Shown: piece by piece, positions 41,886 to 51,055 of the stretch
How the letters are laid out: each line of letters starts with the position of its first letter
Numbering within the stretch: the first letter of the stretch is position 1
Source: an uncultured Acinetobacter sp.
GTDB lineage: Bacteria > Cyanobacteriota > Vampirovibrionia > Gastranaerophilales > Gastranaerophilaceae
Length of the DNA: 60,118 nucleotides
NCBI GenBank assembly: GCA_947306495.1
Contig: CAMZGT010000006.1
Location: 1-60,118 of the forward strand
Direction: 5' to 3'
Notes under the pieces: model-generated
What the model saw: only the letters and a program-made list of their open reading frames with translations
Database searches by the model: none
Told to the model about the DNA's origin: nothing
Position numbers and translations under genes: made by a program

Positions 41886-43799
41886 ATGAATAAAAATCAA
41901 TCGATAGGCATGTATGTAATCTTAGGTATCATGGTACTTGCTTTTATATCAATGCTGTTTACAGGACCTACATCAAGTACTGAAGAACTTTCATATACGA
42001 CTTTTATACAAAAAGTTGAAAATAAAGAAATAAAAAGTGTTGATATCGGAAAAGATGCTTTGATTGCCATTCCGATTAACCAGCCGGAAGCTAAGACGAC
42101 AACTAATCCCATTTATGGAGAAATTAAAGCACCAAAACTTCAGTACAAAGTCGTTTTACCTGAGAACTCAGATGTACTTACAAAACTTGAAAAAAACAAT
42201 GTTGAAGTTAATGCCACAAAAGCAGGTGACTCAGGTTCTATGTTTGGTTTAGGTTCATCTTTTCTAACAATTATACTAATTTTCGGTTTTATATTACTTA
42301 TAATAAAATCTATACAAGCAGGGGGCGCACAAGCTATGTCTTTTGGCAAGAGCAGAGCAAAAATGCTTATGGACAGCAAAGTTAAAACAACATTCAAAGA
42401 TGTAGCCGGTATTGATGAAGAACGCAAAGAATTAGAAGAAATTGTCGATTTTCTGAAACACAGCGATAAATACGTAAAACTTGGAGCAAAAATACCAAAA
42501 GGAGTTCTGCTAGTTGGAGCCCCCGGTACAGGTAAAACACTTATGGCAAAAGCTGTTGCCGGTGAGGCAGGCGTACCGTTCTTCTCAATAAGCGGTTCAG
42601 ACTTCGTTGAAATGTTTGTAGGCGTCGGTGCATCTCGTGTACGTGATTTATTTGAACAAGCAAAAAAGCACCAACCATGCATAGTGTTTATTGATGAAAT
42701 TGATGCAGTCGGTCGTCAGCGCGGAGCAGGACTTGGCGGCGGTCATGATGAAAGAGAACAGACTTTAAACCAATTGCTTGTAGAAATGGATGGTTTTGAT
42801 GAGAATACTAACATAATTATTCTCGCCGCAACAAACCGCCCTGATATTTTGGATAATGCATTATTAAGACCCGGAAGGTTTGACAGGCAGATTGTTATTA
42901 ATAAACCTGACGTTTTAGGACGTGAGCAAATATTAAATGTACATGCAAAAAACAAGCCGCTTGCAAAAGAAGTTGATTTAAAAACACTTGCAAAACGTAC
43001 ACCCGGATTTACAGGAGCAGATTTATCAAACTTGTTAAACGAAGCGGCACTTTTGGCTGCCCGCCACGACAAATCAGAAATAGAAATGCTTGATTTAGAA
43101 GAAGCTATCGATAAAGTTATGGCAGGCCCTGAAAAGAAAAGCAGAATAATTTCCGATGAAGAAAAAGAAAACACTGCATACCATGAAGTAGGACATGCAT
43201 TATTAGCAAAATTACTAAAAGATTGCGATCCTTTACATAAAGTTTCTATAATCCCGAGAGGAATGGCTCTTGGTATAACACTTACACTTCCTGAAAAAGA
43301 TCATTTAACCATGAGAAAAAATCAACTTCTTGACAGAATAAAAATGATTTTAGGCGGAAGAATTGCGGAAGAAATTATATATGGAAAAGATAACATTACC
43401 ACAGGAGCTTCTAATGATTTAGAAAAAGTTTCTTCTCTTGCAAGAAGCATGGTTCAAACATACGGTATGTCCGAAAAAATGGGACATTTAGCTTATGGCA
43501 AAGACCAAGAACATGTATTTATGGGAAGAAATTTTGGTAATACCAGAGATTTTTCAGAAGAAATTGCAGCTAATATTGACAAAGAAGTCAAAAAAATTGT
43601 TGATGAGCAATACGAAATTGCTAAACAATTGTTAAATGAAAATAGAGATATGCTTGAATATATTGCAAAAAATCTTTTGGAAAAAGAAACGCTTGATGAA
43701 AAAGAATTTGAAGATTTAATGAATGATGTAAGAGCAAAAAGAAATGATAGCAACAATCCGGAAGAAAACGGAATAAGCGAAGGAGAATATAATGGATAG
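41886..43799 (+). CDS. ftsH: ATP-dependent zinc metalloprotease FtsH
   Basis: Membrane-bound AAA+ protease that degrades misassembled membrane proteins and regulators. 637 residues: membrane segments about 8-25 and 112-130 flanking an extracytoplasmic domain, AAA core with Walker [10 protein letters not shown], Walker [14 protein letters not shown], second region of homology [19 protein letters not shown], and zinc site [10 protein letters not shown] -10 (TGCTACAAT) lies 25 nt upstream and RBS GAGGGAG before the ATG. Overlaps the next gene by 8 nt. Confidence 0.97.
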   Translation: MNKNQSIGMYVILGIMVLAFISMLFTGPTSSTEELSYTTFIQKVENKEIKSVDIGKDALIAIPINQPEAKTTTNPIYGEIKAPKLQYKVVLPENSDVLTKLEKNNVEVNATKAGDSGSMFGLGSSFLTIILIFGFILLIIKSIQAGGAQAMSFGKSRAKMLMDSKVKTTFKDVAGIDEERKELEEIVDFLKHSDKYVKLGAKIPKGVLLVGAPGTGKTLMAKAVAGEAGVPFFSISGSDFVEMFVGVGASRVRDLFEQAKKHQPCIVFIDEIDAVGRQRGAGLGGGHDEREQTLNQLLVEMDGFDENTNIIILAATNRPDILDNALLRPGRFDRQIVINKPDVLGREQILNVHAKNKPLAKEVDLKTLAKRTPGFTGADLSNLLNEAALLAARHDKSEIEMLDLEEAIDKVMAGPEKKSRIISDEEKENTAYHEVGHALLAKLLKDCDPLHKVSIIPRGMALGITLTLPEKDHLTMRKNQLLDRIKMILGGRIAEEIIYGKDNITTGASNDLEKVSSLARSMVQTYGMSEKMGHLAYGKDQEHVFMGRNFGNTRDFSEEIAANIDKEVKKIVDEQYEIAKQLLNENRDMLEYIAKNLLEKETLDEKEFEDLMNDVRAKRNDSNNPEENGISEGEYNG

Positions 43800-44280
43800 A
43801 GACGGATTAATTTGGAACGAATACAAGCTATATGCTGAACAAAAAGAGAATTTTATTAACAGAAATTTCTCTACGAATAAATTTTATATGACAGCAATCG
43901 TTGTATTAATTTTTTCACTTATATATACAGGTAATGTGTACTTTCTAAATCATATTTCTGCAACTCTTATCTTTTCACTGCTTGGTGTGGCCGTGAGTTC
44001 TTTATGGTGGATGAATGTTGATTCATACAATACTTTGATAAAAATTAAATATGCGAGTGTTATTGAGGCTATAGAAGAAAAACTTCCCGTAAAACCGTTT
44101 ACGGATGAATATAAAGGCATTGAAGAGTTTAAAAAGAAAAAAGTGTTTATGTTTTCTGATATACAAAAATTAATCGCTGTTTTTTCTGCACTATTCTTCT
44201 TTGCAGTATCAGTAAATGAATTCACTCCAATATTAATGAAAATTGTTGATAAAATAGCAAACCACCATTGTGGAATATAA
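43792..44280 (+). CDS. Two-helix membrane protein, RipA-like
   Basis: 162 residues starting inside ftsH. Cytosolic N-terminus WNEYKLYAEQKENFINRN, two hydrophobic segments about 32-50 and 55-75, then SLWWMNVDSYNTLIKIKYASVIEAIEEKLPVKPF, a W-x(6)-S-Y-x-x-L...E-x-x-L-P pattern that I associate with RipA-type octameric membrane proteins, and a third hydrophobic stretch near the end. Match is by remembered pattern, so tentative. The ftsH overlap suggests translational coupling and perhaps a substrate or adaptor link. Confidence 0.6.
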   Translation: MDRDGLIWNEYKLYAEQKENFINRNFSTNKFYMTAIVVLIFSLIYTGNVYFLNHISATLIFSLLGVAVSSLWWMNVDSYNTLIKIKYASVIEAIEEKLPVKPFTDEYKGIEEFKKKKVFMFSDIQKLIAVFSALFFFAVSVNEFTPILMKIVDKIANHHCGI

Positions 44281-44288
44281 GGATTTTT

Positions 44289-44912
44289 ATGAGAAATAAA
44301 GAATACGGAATAGCTTTAAACTGGAATTATGTGGCAATATCAATTGTTGTTGTGGCTGCATTTACAATGCTTGTATTATATATGCCTAATATGCGGCAAA
44401 TTGATGCAAATATTTTACATTCCATAAGATTAGCATTATCGCCATACCCAAGCTACATACCTGCTGCCATTAGCAATTTCGGATTTCAAAATTACATGAT
44501 GTGGCCGCAAATTTGTGCAGTATGCGTTCTTGTTTCTCATAAGAGATTTTTAAAAGCTTTTTTAATTGTATTTTTCACACACGCAGCATTCTTTTTAGGC
44601 GAGCTAATCAAAAATTTTGTCTGCCGCACAAGACCTTGCGGAGATGCTTATTCAGGATACAGTTTCCCATCTATCCATTCAACTGCAACAATGTGTTTTT
44701 ACGGAATAGTTATATATTTAATCTTTAGATACACTTCTCAAGGTTTTTGGAGATATTTCCTCGCTACAATTTTTGGATTATTTATATTTTTATGCGGATT
44801 ATCCAGATTATGGCTTGGCGTACATTACTTGTCAGACGTGCTGGCAGGATTATTTTTAGGATTTATGCTAGTGAATCTGTTTATAATTCTATGTAAAACC
44901 TTAAATGATTAG
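44289..44912 (+). CDS. PAP2-family phosphatase
   Basis: Starting at ATG 44289 (AAGGA upstream; the longer start lies in the previous gene) gives 207 residues with about six membrane helices. The three PAP2 motifs are KNFVCRTRPCG (K-x6-R-P), PSIHS (P-S-x-H-S in place of the usual P-S-G-H) and SRLWLGVHYLSDV (S-R-x5-H-x3-D). Such enzymes act on undecaprenyl pyrophosphate or phosphatidate. It could recycle carrier lipid. Confidence 0.85.
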   Translation: MRNKEYGIALNWNYVAISIVVVAAFTMLVLYMPNMRQIDANILHSIRLALSPYPSYIPAAISNFGFQNYMMWPQICAVCVLVSHKRFLKAFLIVFFTHAAFFLGELIKNFVCRTRPCGDAYSGYSFPSIHSTATMCFYGIVIYLIFRYTSQGFWRYFLATIFGLFIFLCGLSRLWLGVHYLSDVLAGLFLGFMLVNLFIILCKTLND

Positions 44913-45024
44913 AGTTTAAGTAATAAAACTTAACGATTTGCCATATACAGAGAGGATTTGATACTATATTATCGGAGGAGTATTAAGTTACTCTGTGTTG
45001 ACAAAATGATTTAGGGATAAACAG

Positions 45025-45780
45025 ATGAAACATTTTAAACGGAATCTTTTGGGAATTATTGCGGTCCTGTTTTCGACAGTATTACAATCTTCGGCTGCAA
45101 TGACATTTCCGAATATAAATATAGGACTTGGTCAAGCTAATACACCGCAAGACTTTACAAACGGATTACAAATTCTTATTTGGTTAACCATATTAACACT
45201 TGCACCAAGTATTCTGATAATGACTACATGTTTTATAAGACTTGTTGTTGTTCTTTCATTAACCAGACAAGCTTTAGGAGCCGGCAATTTACCGCCTAAC
45301 CAAATAATAACAAGTTTGGCGCTTATACTAACTTTCTTTATTATGGCACCGACTTTTAACCAGATTAATGAAAATGCACTGCAGCCGTACATGAAAAATC
45401 AAATAACACAACAGGCGGCTTTGGATAGGGGTATTGTTCCAATCAGAAACTTTATGTTCAAACAAACTCATGAAAAAGAGCTTGCTCTGTTTGTAAGAAT
45501 GGCAAAAATAGAAAAACCAAAAACAAAAGAAGATGTTCCGACTTATATATTGCTGCCTTCTTTTATATTAAGTGAACTAAAAACAGCTTTTACAATTGGA
45601 TTTGTTATTTATTTACCATTTTTGGTAATAGATATAGTTGTATCAGCCGTTCTGGTATCGATGGGTATGATGTTTTTGCCGCCAACAATGATTGCGCTAC
45701 CCTTCAAACTGATTATGTTTGTTATGGTTGACGGATGGTATTTGGTAGTGAAGTCATTAGTAGAAAGTTTTGTTCATTAA
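45025..45780 (+). CDS. fliP: Flagellar export protein FliP
   Basis: 251 residues with signal peptide (about 1-25), then four membrane helices. Family signatures FIRLVVVLSLTRQALGAGNLPPNQIITSLALIL and SFILSELKTAFTIGFVIYLPFLVIDIVVS...MGMMFLPP are complete. It forms the export gate with FliQ and FliR, whose genes follow. FliO is not seen upstream, where a PAP2 gene lies instead. Confidence 0.97.
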   Translation: MKHFKRNLLGIIAVLFSTVLQSSAAMTFPNINIGLGQANTPQDFTNGLQILIWLTILTLAPSILIMTTCFIRLVVVLSLTRQALGAGNLPPNQIITSLALILTFFIMAPTFNQINENALQPYMKNQITQQAALDRGIVPIRNFMFKQTHEKELALFVRMAKIEKPKTKEDVPTYILLPSFILSELKTAFTIGFVIYLPFLVIDIVVSAVLVSMGMMFLPPTMIALPFKLIMFVMVDGWYLVVKSLVESFVH

Positions 45781-45809
45781 GAACATCAATAAAATTTTGA
45801 AGGTGAAAG

Positions 45810-46085
45810 ATGAATCAAGATATTGTTATAGAGCTTTTACAAAAAATGTTTATATTAACACTGGAAATGTCCGTACCGTTGTTGGTTGTCGGAGTTGTAC
45901 TGGGTTTAATGGTCAGTATTTTCCAAACAGTAACACAAATACAAGAATCGACTCTTACTTTTGTACCTAAAATTGTAGGCAGCGTACTATTGTTAATATT
46001 CCTTCTGCCTTGGATGTTCAGTGTTTTTATAACTACGGTTCATGAATTTATGGATATGATTCCGCAATTAATCGGTGTAATTTAA
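45810..46085 (+). CDS. fliQ: Flagellar export protein FliQ
   Basis: 91 residues, two membrane helices with the conserved VPLLVVGVVLGLMVSIFQTVTQIQESTLTFVPKI centre. GAAGGTGA RBS. Its TAA shares a base with the fliR ATG. Confidence 0.96.
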   Translation: MNQDIVIELLQKMFILTLEMSVPLLVVGVVLGLMVSIFQTVTQIQESTLTFVPKIVGSVLLLIFLLPWMFSVFITTVHEFMDMIPQLIGVI

Positions 46086-46864
46086 TGTTTAACTTAGATG
46101 TTTTATTTTCGGTAAACAATATAATATTATTTATGGCAATAATAACACGTATAAGCGGGTTATTTTCATCAGCACCGTTGTTTTCAACATATCCAATACC
46201 ACAACAGGTAAAGATATGGCTTGCAGCTTGTATTGCTTTTATACTTTTTCCGATTGTTCAATATAATACAAATTTTGCAGTTCCTACATCTGTACCGGCA
46301 CTATCTTTAATTTTATTTAAAGAATTTCTAATCGGATATGCTATGGGATACTGTGCAAATATTTTATTCGCAGGTGTTGAACTTGGTGTTAACATGTTTG
46401 CAATACAAATGGGCCTATCTGCAGGACAGGCTTTAAATCCTGCTTCCGGCGGAACTTCTCCTGTAATTACACAAGCCTACACATATCTTGCATCAATGCT
46501 TTTTATTGTACTTGGAGCTCACCGTTGGTTATTTGCTGCGATATATAACAGTTTTAAATCAATGCCAATCGGTTATAATTTTTCTTTTTCTCCGGAAGTT
46601 ATCGGTCAAATAATAACTCTTTCGGGACAAGTTTTCCATATCGGTTTGAGCATAGCTCTTCCTATTTTTGGAGTTTTATTTATCACTGATATATTGCTTG
46701 GTTTTACATCAAAAATGATGCCTCAAATGAATATATTTATGGTATCAATGCCCTTAAAGGTATATTTAGGTCTTTTGCTGTCACTCCTTTTTATGCGTCC
46801 AATGACTGAATACATGGCTGTTCTGCTTGAGAAATTTTTAACACAAATAGCACTCATGTTTTGA
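46085..46864 (+). CDS. fliR: Flagellar export protein FliR
   Basis: 259 residues, six membrane helices; ARITRISGLFSSAPLFS-like start, GVELGVNMFAIQMGLSAGQALNP and TSKMMPQMNIFMVSMPLK are family hallmarks. One-base overlap with fliQ indicates coupled translation. Confidence 0.95.
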   Translation: MFNLDVLFSVNNIILFMAIITRISGLFSSAPLFSTYPIPQQVKIWLAACIAFILFPIVQYNTNFAVPTSVPALSLILFKEFLIGYAMGYCANILFAGVELGVNMFAIQMGLSAGQALNPASGGTSPVITQAYTYLASMLFIVLGAHRWLFAAIYNSFKSMPIGYNFSFSPEVIGQIITLSGQVFHIGLSIALPIFGVLFITDILLGFTSKMMPQMNIFMVSMPLKVYLGLLLSLLFMRPMTEYMAVLLEKFLTQIALMF

Positions 46865-46928
46865 TATTAAAAATGTAGCGGGTTATAATTAATATAACCA
46901 AGCAAAATCTAAAGGAGAAAAACTTTTA

Positions 46929-48011
46929 ATGGGTAACGAAGCTGCAGAAAAAACTGAAGAAGCCACCGAGCGACGGCGACAAAAAGAACGAGAGCGCGGC
47001 AACGTTTCAAAAAGCAAAGATATGGATGCCGCTCTAGTTATGACAGCTTGTATTGGTTTAATTGCTATTTTTGGGAAAAACATGATGAATACAATTAAAT
47101 CAATGATGATAGAAACTTTCGCTCACCTGAATCCTACAGAATTAAATGTAGACAATGTTATGGGGGTTCTATTTCCATATTTTCAGTATTTAGGTTACAT
47201 TGTGTTACCATTTTTTGTTTTGTTGGTAATATTCACCATTTTTATTATAAGATTTGACGTAGGACACGTTTTTTCCCTTGAAAAAATTAAATTTAACTTA
47301 GAAAACCTTTCTCCACGCAGAATGATGAATAATGCAAAGAGGATTTTCAATCCATTTGAACCGCGTACAATGGTAGAGTTTGCAAAATCCATATTAAAAA
47401 TATTAATTGTAGGAGCTTGCGGTTATTCTGCGATAAGCAGCAGAAAAGCTGATTTGATGGGATTGGTTGGCTTGGAAACACCGCTTGCAATTCATATAAT
47501 ACTGTCAATTATGGTAAATATGATTATTAACATGTGTTTAGCCATGCTTGTTTTGGGATATATAGATAAAAAATATCAAAATTATGAATACGAAAAATCA
47601 ATAAAGATGACAAAACAAGAAGTTAAAGACGAACAAAAGGACACGGAAGGAGATCCGAAAATCAAAGCCAGAATACGTTCCATACAAATGCAAATGGCCC
47701 GTCAAAGAATGATGTCCTCGGTTCCTTCTGCTGATGTTGTAGTTACTAACCCTACTCATTATTCAGTTGCAATAAAATATGATAAAACGAAAGCTCCCGC
47801 CCCAATTGTCGTTGCAAAAGGCGTTGATTATTTGGCTTTTCAAATCCGAGAAATTGCTAAAGAAAATGGTGTACCGATAGTTGAAAACAGACCCGTTGCA
47901 AGAGCTTTATACAACAATGTTCCAATAGATGGAGTAATTCCTTCAGATTTATACGTAGCTGTCGCAGAAATATTGGCATTTGTTTACAAACAGAAAAATA
48001 GTGAAAATTAA
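46929..48011 (+). CDS. flhB: Flagellar export switch protein FlhB
   Basis: 360 residues: a charged start (AEKTEEATERRRQKERERGNVSKSKD), four membrane helices, and a C-terminal cytosolic domain with the self-cleavage site NPTH in DVVVTNPTHYSVAIKYD (about 274), the substrate-specificity switch. AAGGAG RBS. Overlaps the tail of the protease gene by 4 nt. A flagellar rather than virulence-type apparatus is favoured by the FliPQR-FlhB order and FlhA sequence. Confidence 0.95.
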   Translation: MGNEAAEKTEEATERRRQKERERGNVSKSKDMDAALVMTACIGLIAIFGKNMMNTIKSMMIETFAHLNPTELNVDNVMGVLFPYFQYLGYIVLPFFVLLVIFTIFIIRFDVGHVFSLEKIKFNLENLSPRRMMNNAKRIFNPFEPRTMVEFAKSILKILIVGACGYSAISSRKADLMGLVGLETPLAIHIILSIMVNMIINMCLAMLVLGYIDKKYQNYEYEKSIKMTKQEVKDEQKDTEGDPKIKARIRSIQMQMARQRMMSSVPSADVVVTNPTHYSVAIKYDKTKAPAPIVVAKGVDYLAFQIREIAKENGVPIVENRPVARALYNNVPIDGVIPSDLYVAVAEILAFVYKQKNSEN

Positions 48012-49465
48012 AAATTCAAGATACCAAAAGACTTTAATTTTTGATTATTTTTTTCTTTCGGATTTAGTTTTATATAATGTTTTATGACTTTTCTTGCTCT
48101 TATATAATCATGTTTATTTAGATAAATATTTGCAAGATTAACCGCATAATCAATATTTTCAGGTTCTTCTTCAACTAAATAAGTATACTCATTTATTGCA
48201 TTTTGAATATCATCTTTTTTTAAATAAATTTCTGCTAATAATAAATGCAGTTCCTTATCTTCGTTAATTTTCTTAGCCAAAACAAGGTAATCATAAGCCA
48301 TGTCATATGAACCAATATAATAATAAGATACTGCCAAATTATAATATATTATATACTTAATATCGTCACCATTAGTCAGTAACAAAGCTTTTTCCAATGT
48401 CTTAATTGCATTTGGATAATTTTTTTGAGCAACATAATTTTGAGCTAAATCTATATATCCACCAGGAAGCATGGGAGCTTTTTTAATATAATTTTTTGCT
48501 TCTCTTATCTTGGAATAATTGACATCTTCATTGGTTCCCAGTATCAAGTATGGAATATAATCATAGGACATATTATACGCGTTTGTAATATCAGGTTTAA
48601 TTTTGTACAAAAGCTCAAATGTCATTTTGTCAGCATCTGTAAGGGATAATCTCTCATCATCATTATATGCATTCGTTGACATATACATAATACTTGATTT
48701 ATCATAACTGTGCCCCATAAATCCTAAAGCGTGAAAGACTTCATGAAGAGCAATATTATATATTTGATTTGGAGTAAAATCTTTTCCTGAAGGAGCCTTA
48801 AGGCTAAATTTCATCTGCATATTTTTTAATTTATTCTGCGACACATTAGGAATAGTGTATGCTACCACATATTTTTCGCTTTTATCTGCTTCCCGCGGTG
48901 TTAAGTTAACTTGGCAATCAATTAATATATCGGCAACAGGAGTTTTTACATTTTGAAACTTTATCCTTCCCGAACTGACACGTTCCCATTCATTAAAAGC
49001 GTTATTAATTTCTTCTATAAACCAATCCGGAGAGGAATTTATACCTCTGAAAGAATACGTAATCGGCAAACGTCCCCAGTGCATTACTTTTTGGTTGAAT
49101 GTGGCTTGTTGGATATAATTTTGCGGATATTTATTATGAATTTCTCTTTTAAGGTTGTACAAAAAATACTCTGCAGAAGAAGAAGCTGCGTCATTTATAT
49201 TGTCTTGAGCAAATTCGGCCAATTTTTCTTGAGAAACAATATTTAAAGGAGAATTAATAAGAGAGTTAACATAATTTTCTCTGGAAGCAATATTACCCAA
49301 CGCAATTGCACGTTCATAATATTTTTGAGCTTGTTCAAAATTATTTTTTTTATAATAGTAATCACCTACCTCAACATAAATATTCGCGGAGTTTAGATGA
49401 ATTATAATCAAAATTCCTAAAATAATTAAAAGACAGAAATAGAAGTATATTCTGCTTTTTCTCAT
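48008..49465 (-). CDS. Membrane-anchored TPR protein with embedded matrixin-type metalloprotease
   Basis: 485 residues. Membrane segment about 7-25 (YFCLLIILGILIIIH), a TPR-like pair about 30-58, then a metzincin domain about 125-285 with zinc motif HEVFHALGFMGHS (H-E-x-x-H-x-x-G-x-x-x-x-H-type) and Met-turn SIMYMST, and four to five TPRs about 325-470. A protease between TPR blocks, facing the periplasm, suggests recruitment to a protein complex. No prodomain Cys switch is seen. The next gene on this strand, scpB, ends 1 nt upstream of its start. Confidence 0.8.
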   Translation of the reverse strand: MRKSRIYFYFCLLIILGILIIIHLNSANIYVEVGDYYYKKNNFEQAQKYYERAIALGNIASRENYVNSLINSPLNIVSQEKLAEFAQDNINDAASSSAEYFLYNLKREIHNKYPQNYIQQATFNQKVMHWGRLPITYSFRGINSSPDWFIEEINNAFNEWERVSSGRIKFQNVKTPVADILIDCQVNLTPREADKSEKYVVAYTIPNVSQNKLKNMQMKFSLKAPSGKDFTPNQIYNIALHEVFHALGFMGHSYDKSSIMYMSTNAYNDDERLSLTDADKMTFELLYKIKPDITNAYNMSYDYIPYLILGTNEDVNYSKIREAKNYIKKAPMLPGGYIDLAQNYVAQKNYPNAIKTLEKALLLTNGDDIKYIIYYNLAVSYYYIGSYDMAYDYLVLAKKINEDKELHLLLAEIYLKKDDIQNAINEYTYLVEEEPENIDYAVNLANIYLNKHDYIRARKVIKHYIKLNPKEKNNQKLKSFGILNF

Positions 49466-49984
49466 CTATTCATCATCCTTTACACCGTTATCAATATTTA
49501 ATGTTTTAACAAGAGAACGAACATCTCCTTTAAGTTTAAAATATTCATTAAATTTTGGTGTTGTTTTAAGATTAAATGAACGACCGTTTTTATCTTTATG
49601 TTTTGATATTAAACCTTTTTCAACAAGCTCTTGGACATGTTCATAAGCATTAGAGCCCCTTAAATCCTTTAAAACAGTTTGCCTTATAGGTTCTTTAAGC
49701 GCAATAACTGTAAGTGTTTTTAAAACAGGTGGTTTTAATTCTACAGGACAAAGTTTTTCAACGATATCAAGATGCTCTTGTTTTACTTGAAGAATATAAC
49801 CGTTTTCATCATCAATTTCCAAGGCTCCATCTCTGGATGCATAATCCATAATAAGTTCCAACAACGCTTCTTCAACGTTTTCAGGAGTTTCTTCCAAAAT
49901 TTCCGCAATATCTCCTATTTGAAGTACTTTTGCTGTTACAAACAGAACAGCTTCAATTCTGGACATTAACTGTTCCATTTTCAT
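49466..49984 (-). CDS. scpB: Segregation and condensation protein ScpB
   Basis: Kleisin-associated winged-helix protein that dimerises and binds ScpA in the SMC complex. Family pattern RIEAVLFVTAKVLQIGDIAEIL, then GSNAYEHVQELVEKGLISKHKD. GAGG precedes the second ATG (49978) at ideal spacing, so the true start may be that one. 172 residues. Overlaps scpA by about 30 nt. Confidence 0.88.
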   Translation of the reverse strand: MKMEQLMSRIEAVLFVTAKVLQIGDIAEILEETPENVEEALLELIMDYASRDGALEIDDENGYILQVKQEHLDIVEKLCPVELKPPVLKTLTVIALKEPIRQTVLKDLRGSNAYEHVQELVEKGLISKHKDKNGRSFNLKTTPKFNEYFKLKGDVRSLVKTLNIDNGVKDDE

Positions 49985-50843
49985 CCTCGCTTATTACACT
50001 CATAACATTATTTACAGAATCAAAAATATTATCTGAATTTTCTGCAATTTCTGATTGAATTGGACGCTTAACAACGTATAAATCAGAATAAAACTCATCT
50101 TGTACTAAATCATAATCACTTTCAGCTGTCAGAAATAATAGCGAAATATACGCACTGATTCTATCCATACCTAAAAGTGTTAATTCATTTAATTCAATTT
50201 TCTCCTGTCTGGTTAAAATTTCTTCCAAATTAGCTTTAAGGCGTTGAACACCGTTTTCGATATATTCGTCGTGCGGCAGATTTATAATATCTTCGACAGA
50301 CAACCTTGCATAGTTCTGAACTCTTCGTTTTGCCCTCTCATGAGCATTTTTTAGTGATTGCTTTTTATCAAGCATTTCGTAGAATTCTAATTGTCTAATC
50401 AAGTCTCTTAATGTTACTACACGGTTGTGATTAAGCCTAACAGACGTACGTCTTTGAAGAACTTCATCGATAGAGATAACATTATTCGTCGGTATATAAT
50501 CATCCTGTGAATAATCTAATTGCTCATCATCAGCATAGTCAAAAACATCTTCATGCTTAGGCTCAAAGTCCATAACATCAAGACCTTCCAAAACATTGGA
50601 TTTAAGTTTCAGGAGAATCGCAGCAAAAAGCAATGTTCTCCCTGTCATCCTCAGATTTTGAGCTTTTGATTGAAACAGGTGCATTAAATATTTATCAGTA
50701 ACATCAACTATATTGACGTTCCAAGGATCAATCTTGCCCTGCTTTGCCATATTAACAAGAATTTCTATTCCATCAACTTCGGCTTCATGGACAAAATTAT
50801 TTTGATTTTGCAAGTTTAAACTATCGATACTATTAGCCACCAT
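49953..50843 (-). CDS. scpA: Segregation and condensation protein ScpA
   Basis: Kleisin subunit that bridges the SMC heads. DGIEILVNMAKQGKIDPWNVNIVDVTDKYL, LRMTGRTLLFAAILLKLKS and the C-terminal winged-helix region (ERISAYISLLFL-like) fit. 296 residues with an acidic middle (EDVFDYADDEQLDYSQDDY). Starts 212 nt after smc on the same strand. Confidence 0.9.
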   Translation of the reverse strand: MVANSIDSLNLQNQNNFVHEAEVDGIEILVNMAKQGKIDPWNVNIVDVTDKYLMHLFQSKAQNLRMTGRTLLFAAILLKLKSNVLEGLDVMDFEPKHEDVFDYADDEQLDYSQDDYIPTNNVISIDEVLQRRTSVRLNHNRVVTLRDLIRQLEFYEMLDKKQSLKNAHERAKRRVQNYARLSVEDIINLPHDEYIENGVQRLKANLEEILTRQEKIELNELTLLGMDRISAYISLLFLTAESDYDLVQDEFYSDLYVVKRPIQSEIAENSDNIFDSVNNVMSVISEDENGTVNVQN

Positions 50844-50874
50844 GACTTTATTTTATACTTTTTCTTTTCTTCAC

Positions 50875-50896
50875 AACTCCTCTATTATGAGGAGTT
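50875..50896. other. 8-bp hairpin between smc and scpA
   Basis: AACTCCTC/GAGGAGTT around TATTAT. On the plus strand it has a T-run, but both neighbours are on the minus strand, where it has none and sits in the scpA leader; possibly a leader structure. Confidence 0.4.
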
Positions 50897-51055
50897 TTAA
50901 TATATAGAGCTTAAACGCTCCTCCCTTTGGCTATTATACCATATTTAAATATTATTGTTAAAATTTTACATGAGATTTTTATTAAGATTTGTAACAATAT
51001 TTAAAATCGTAATAGTACTAAAGCCTTTCCGTTTATTTTGCCACAAAAATAAACG

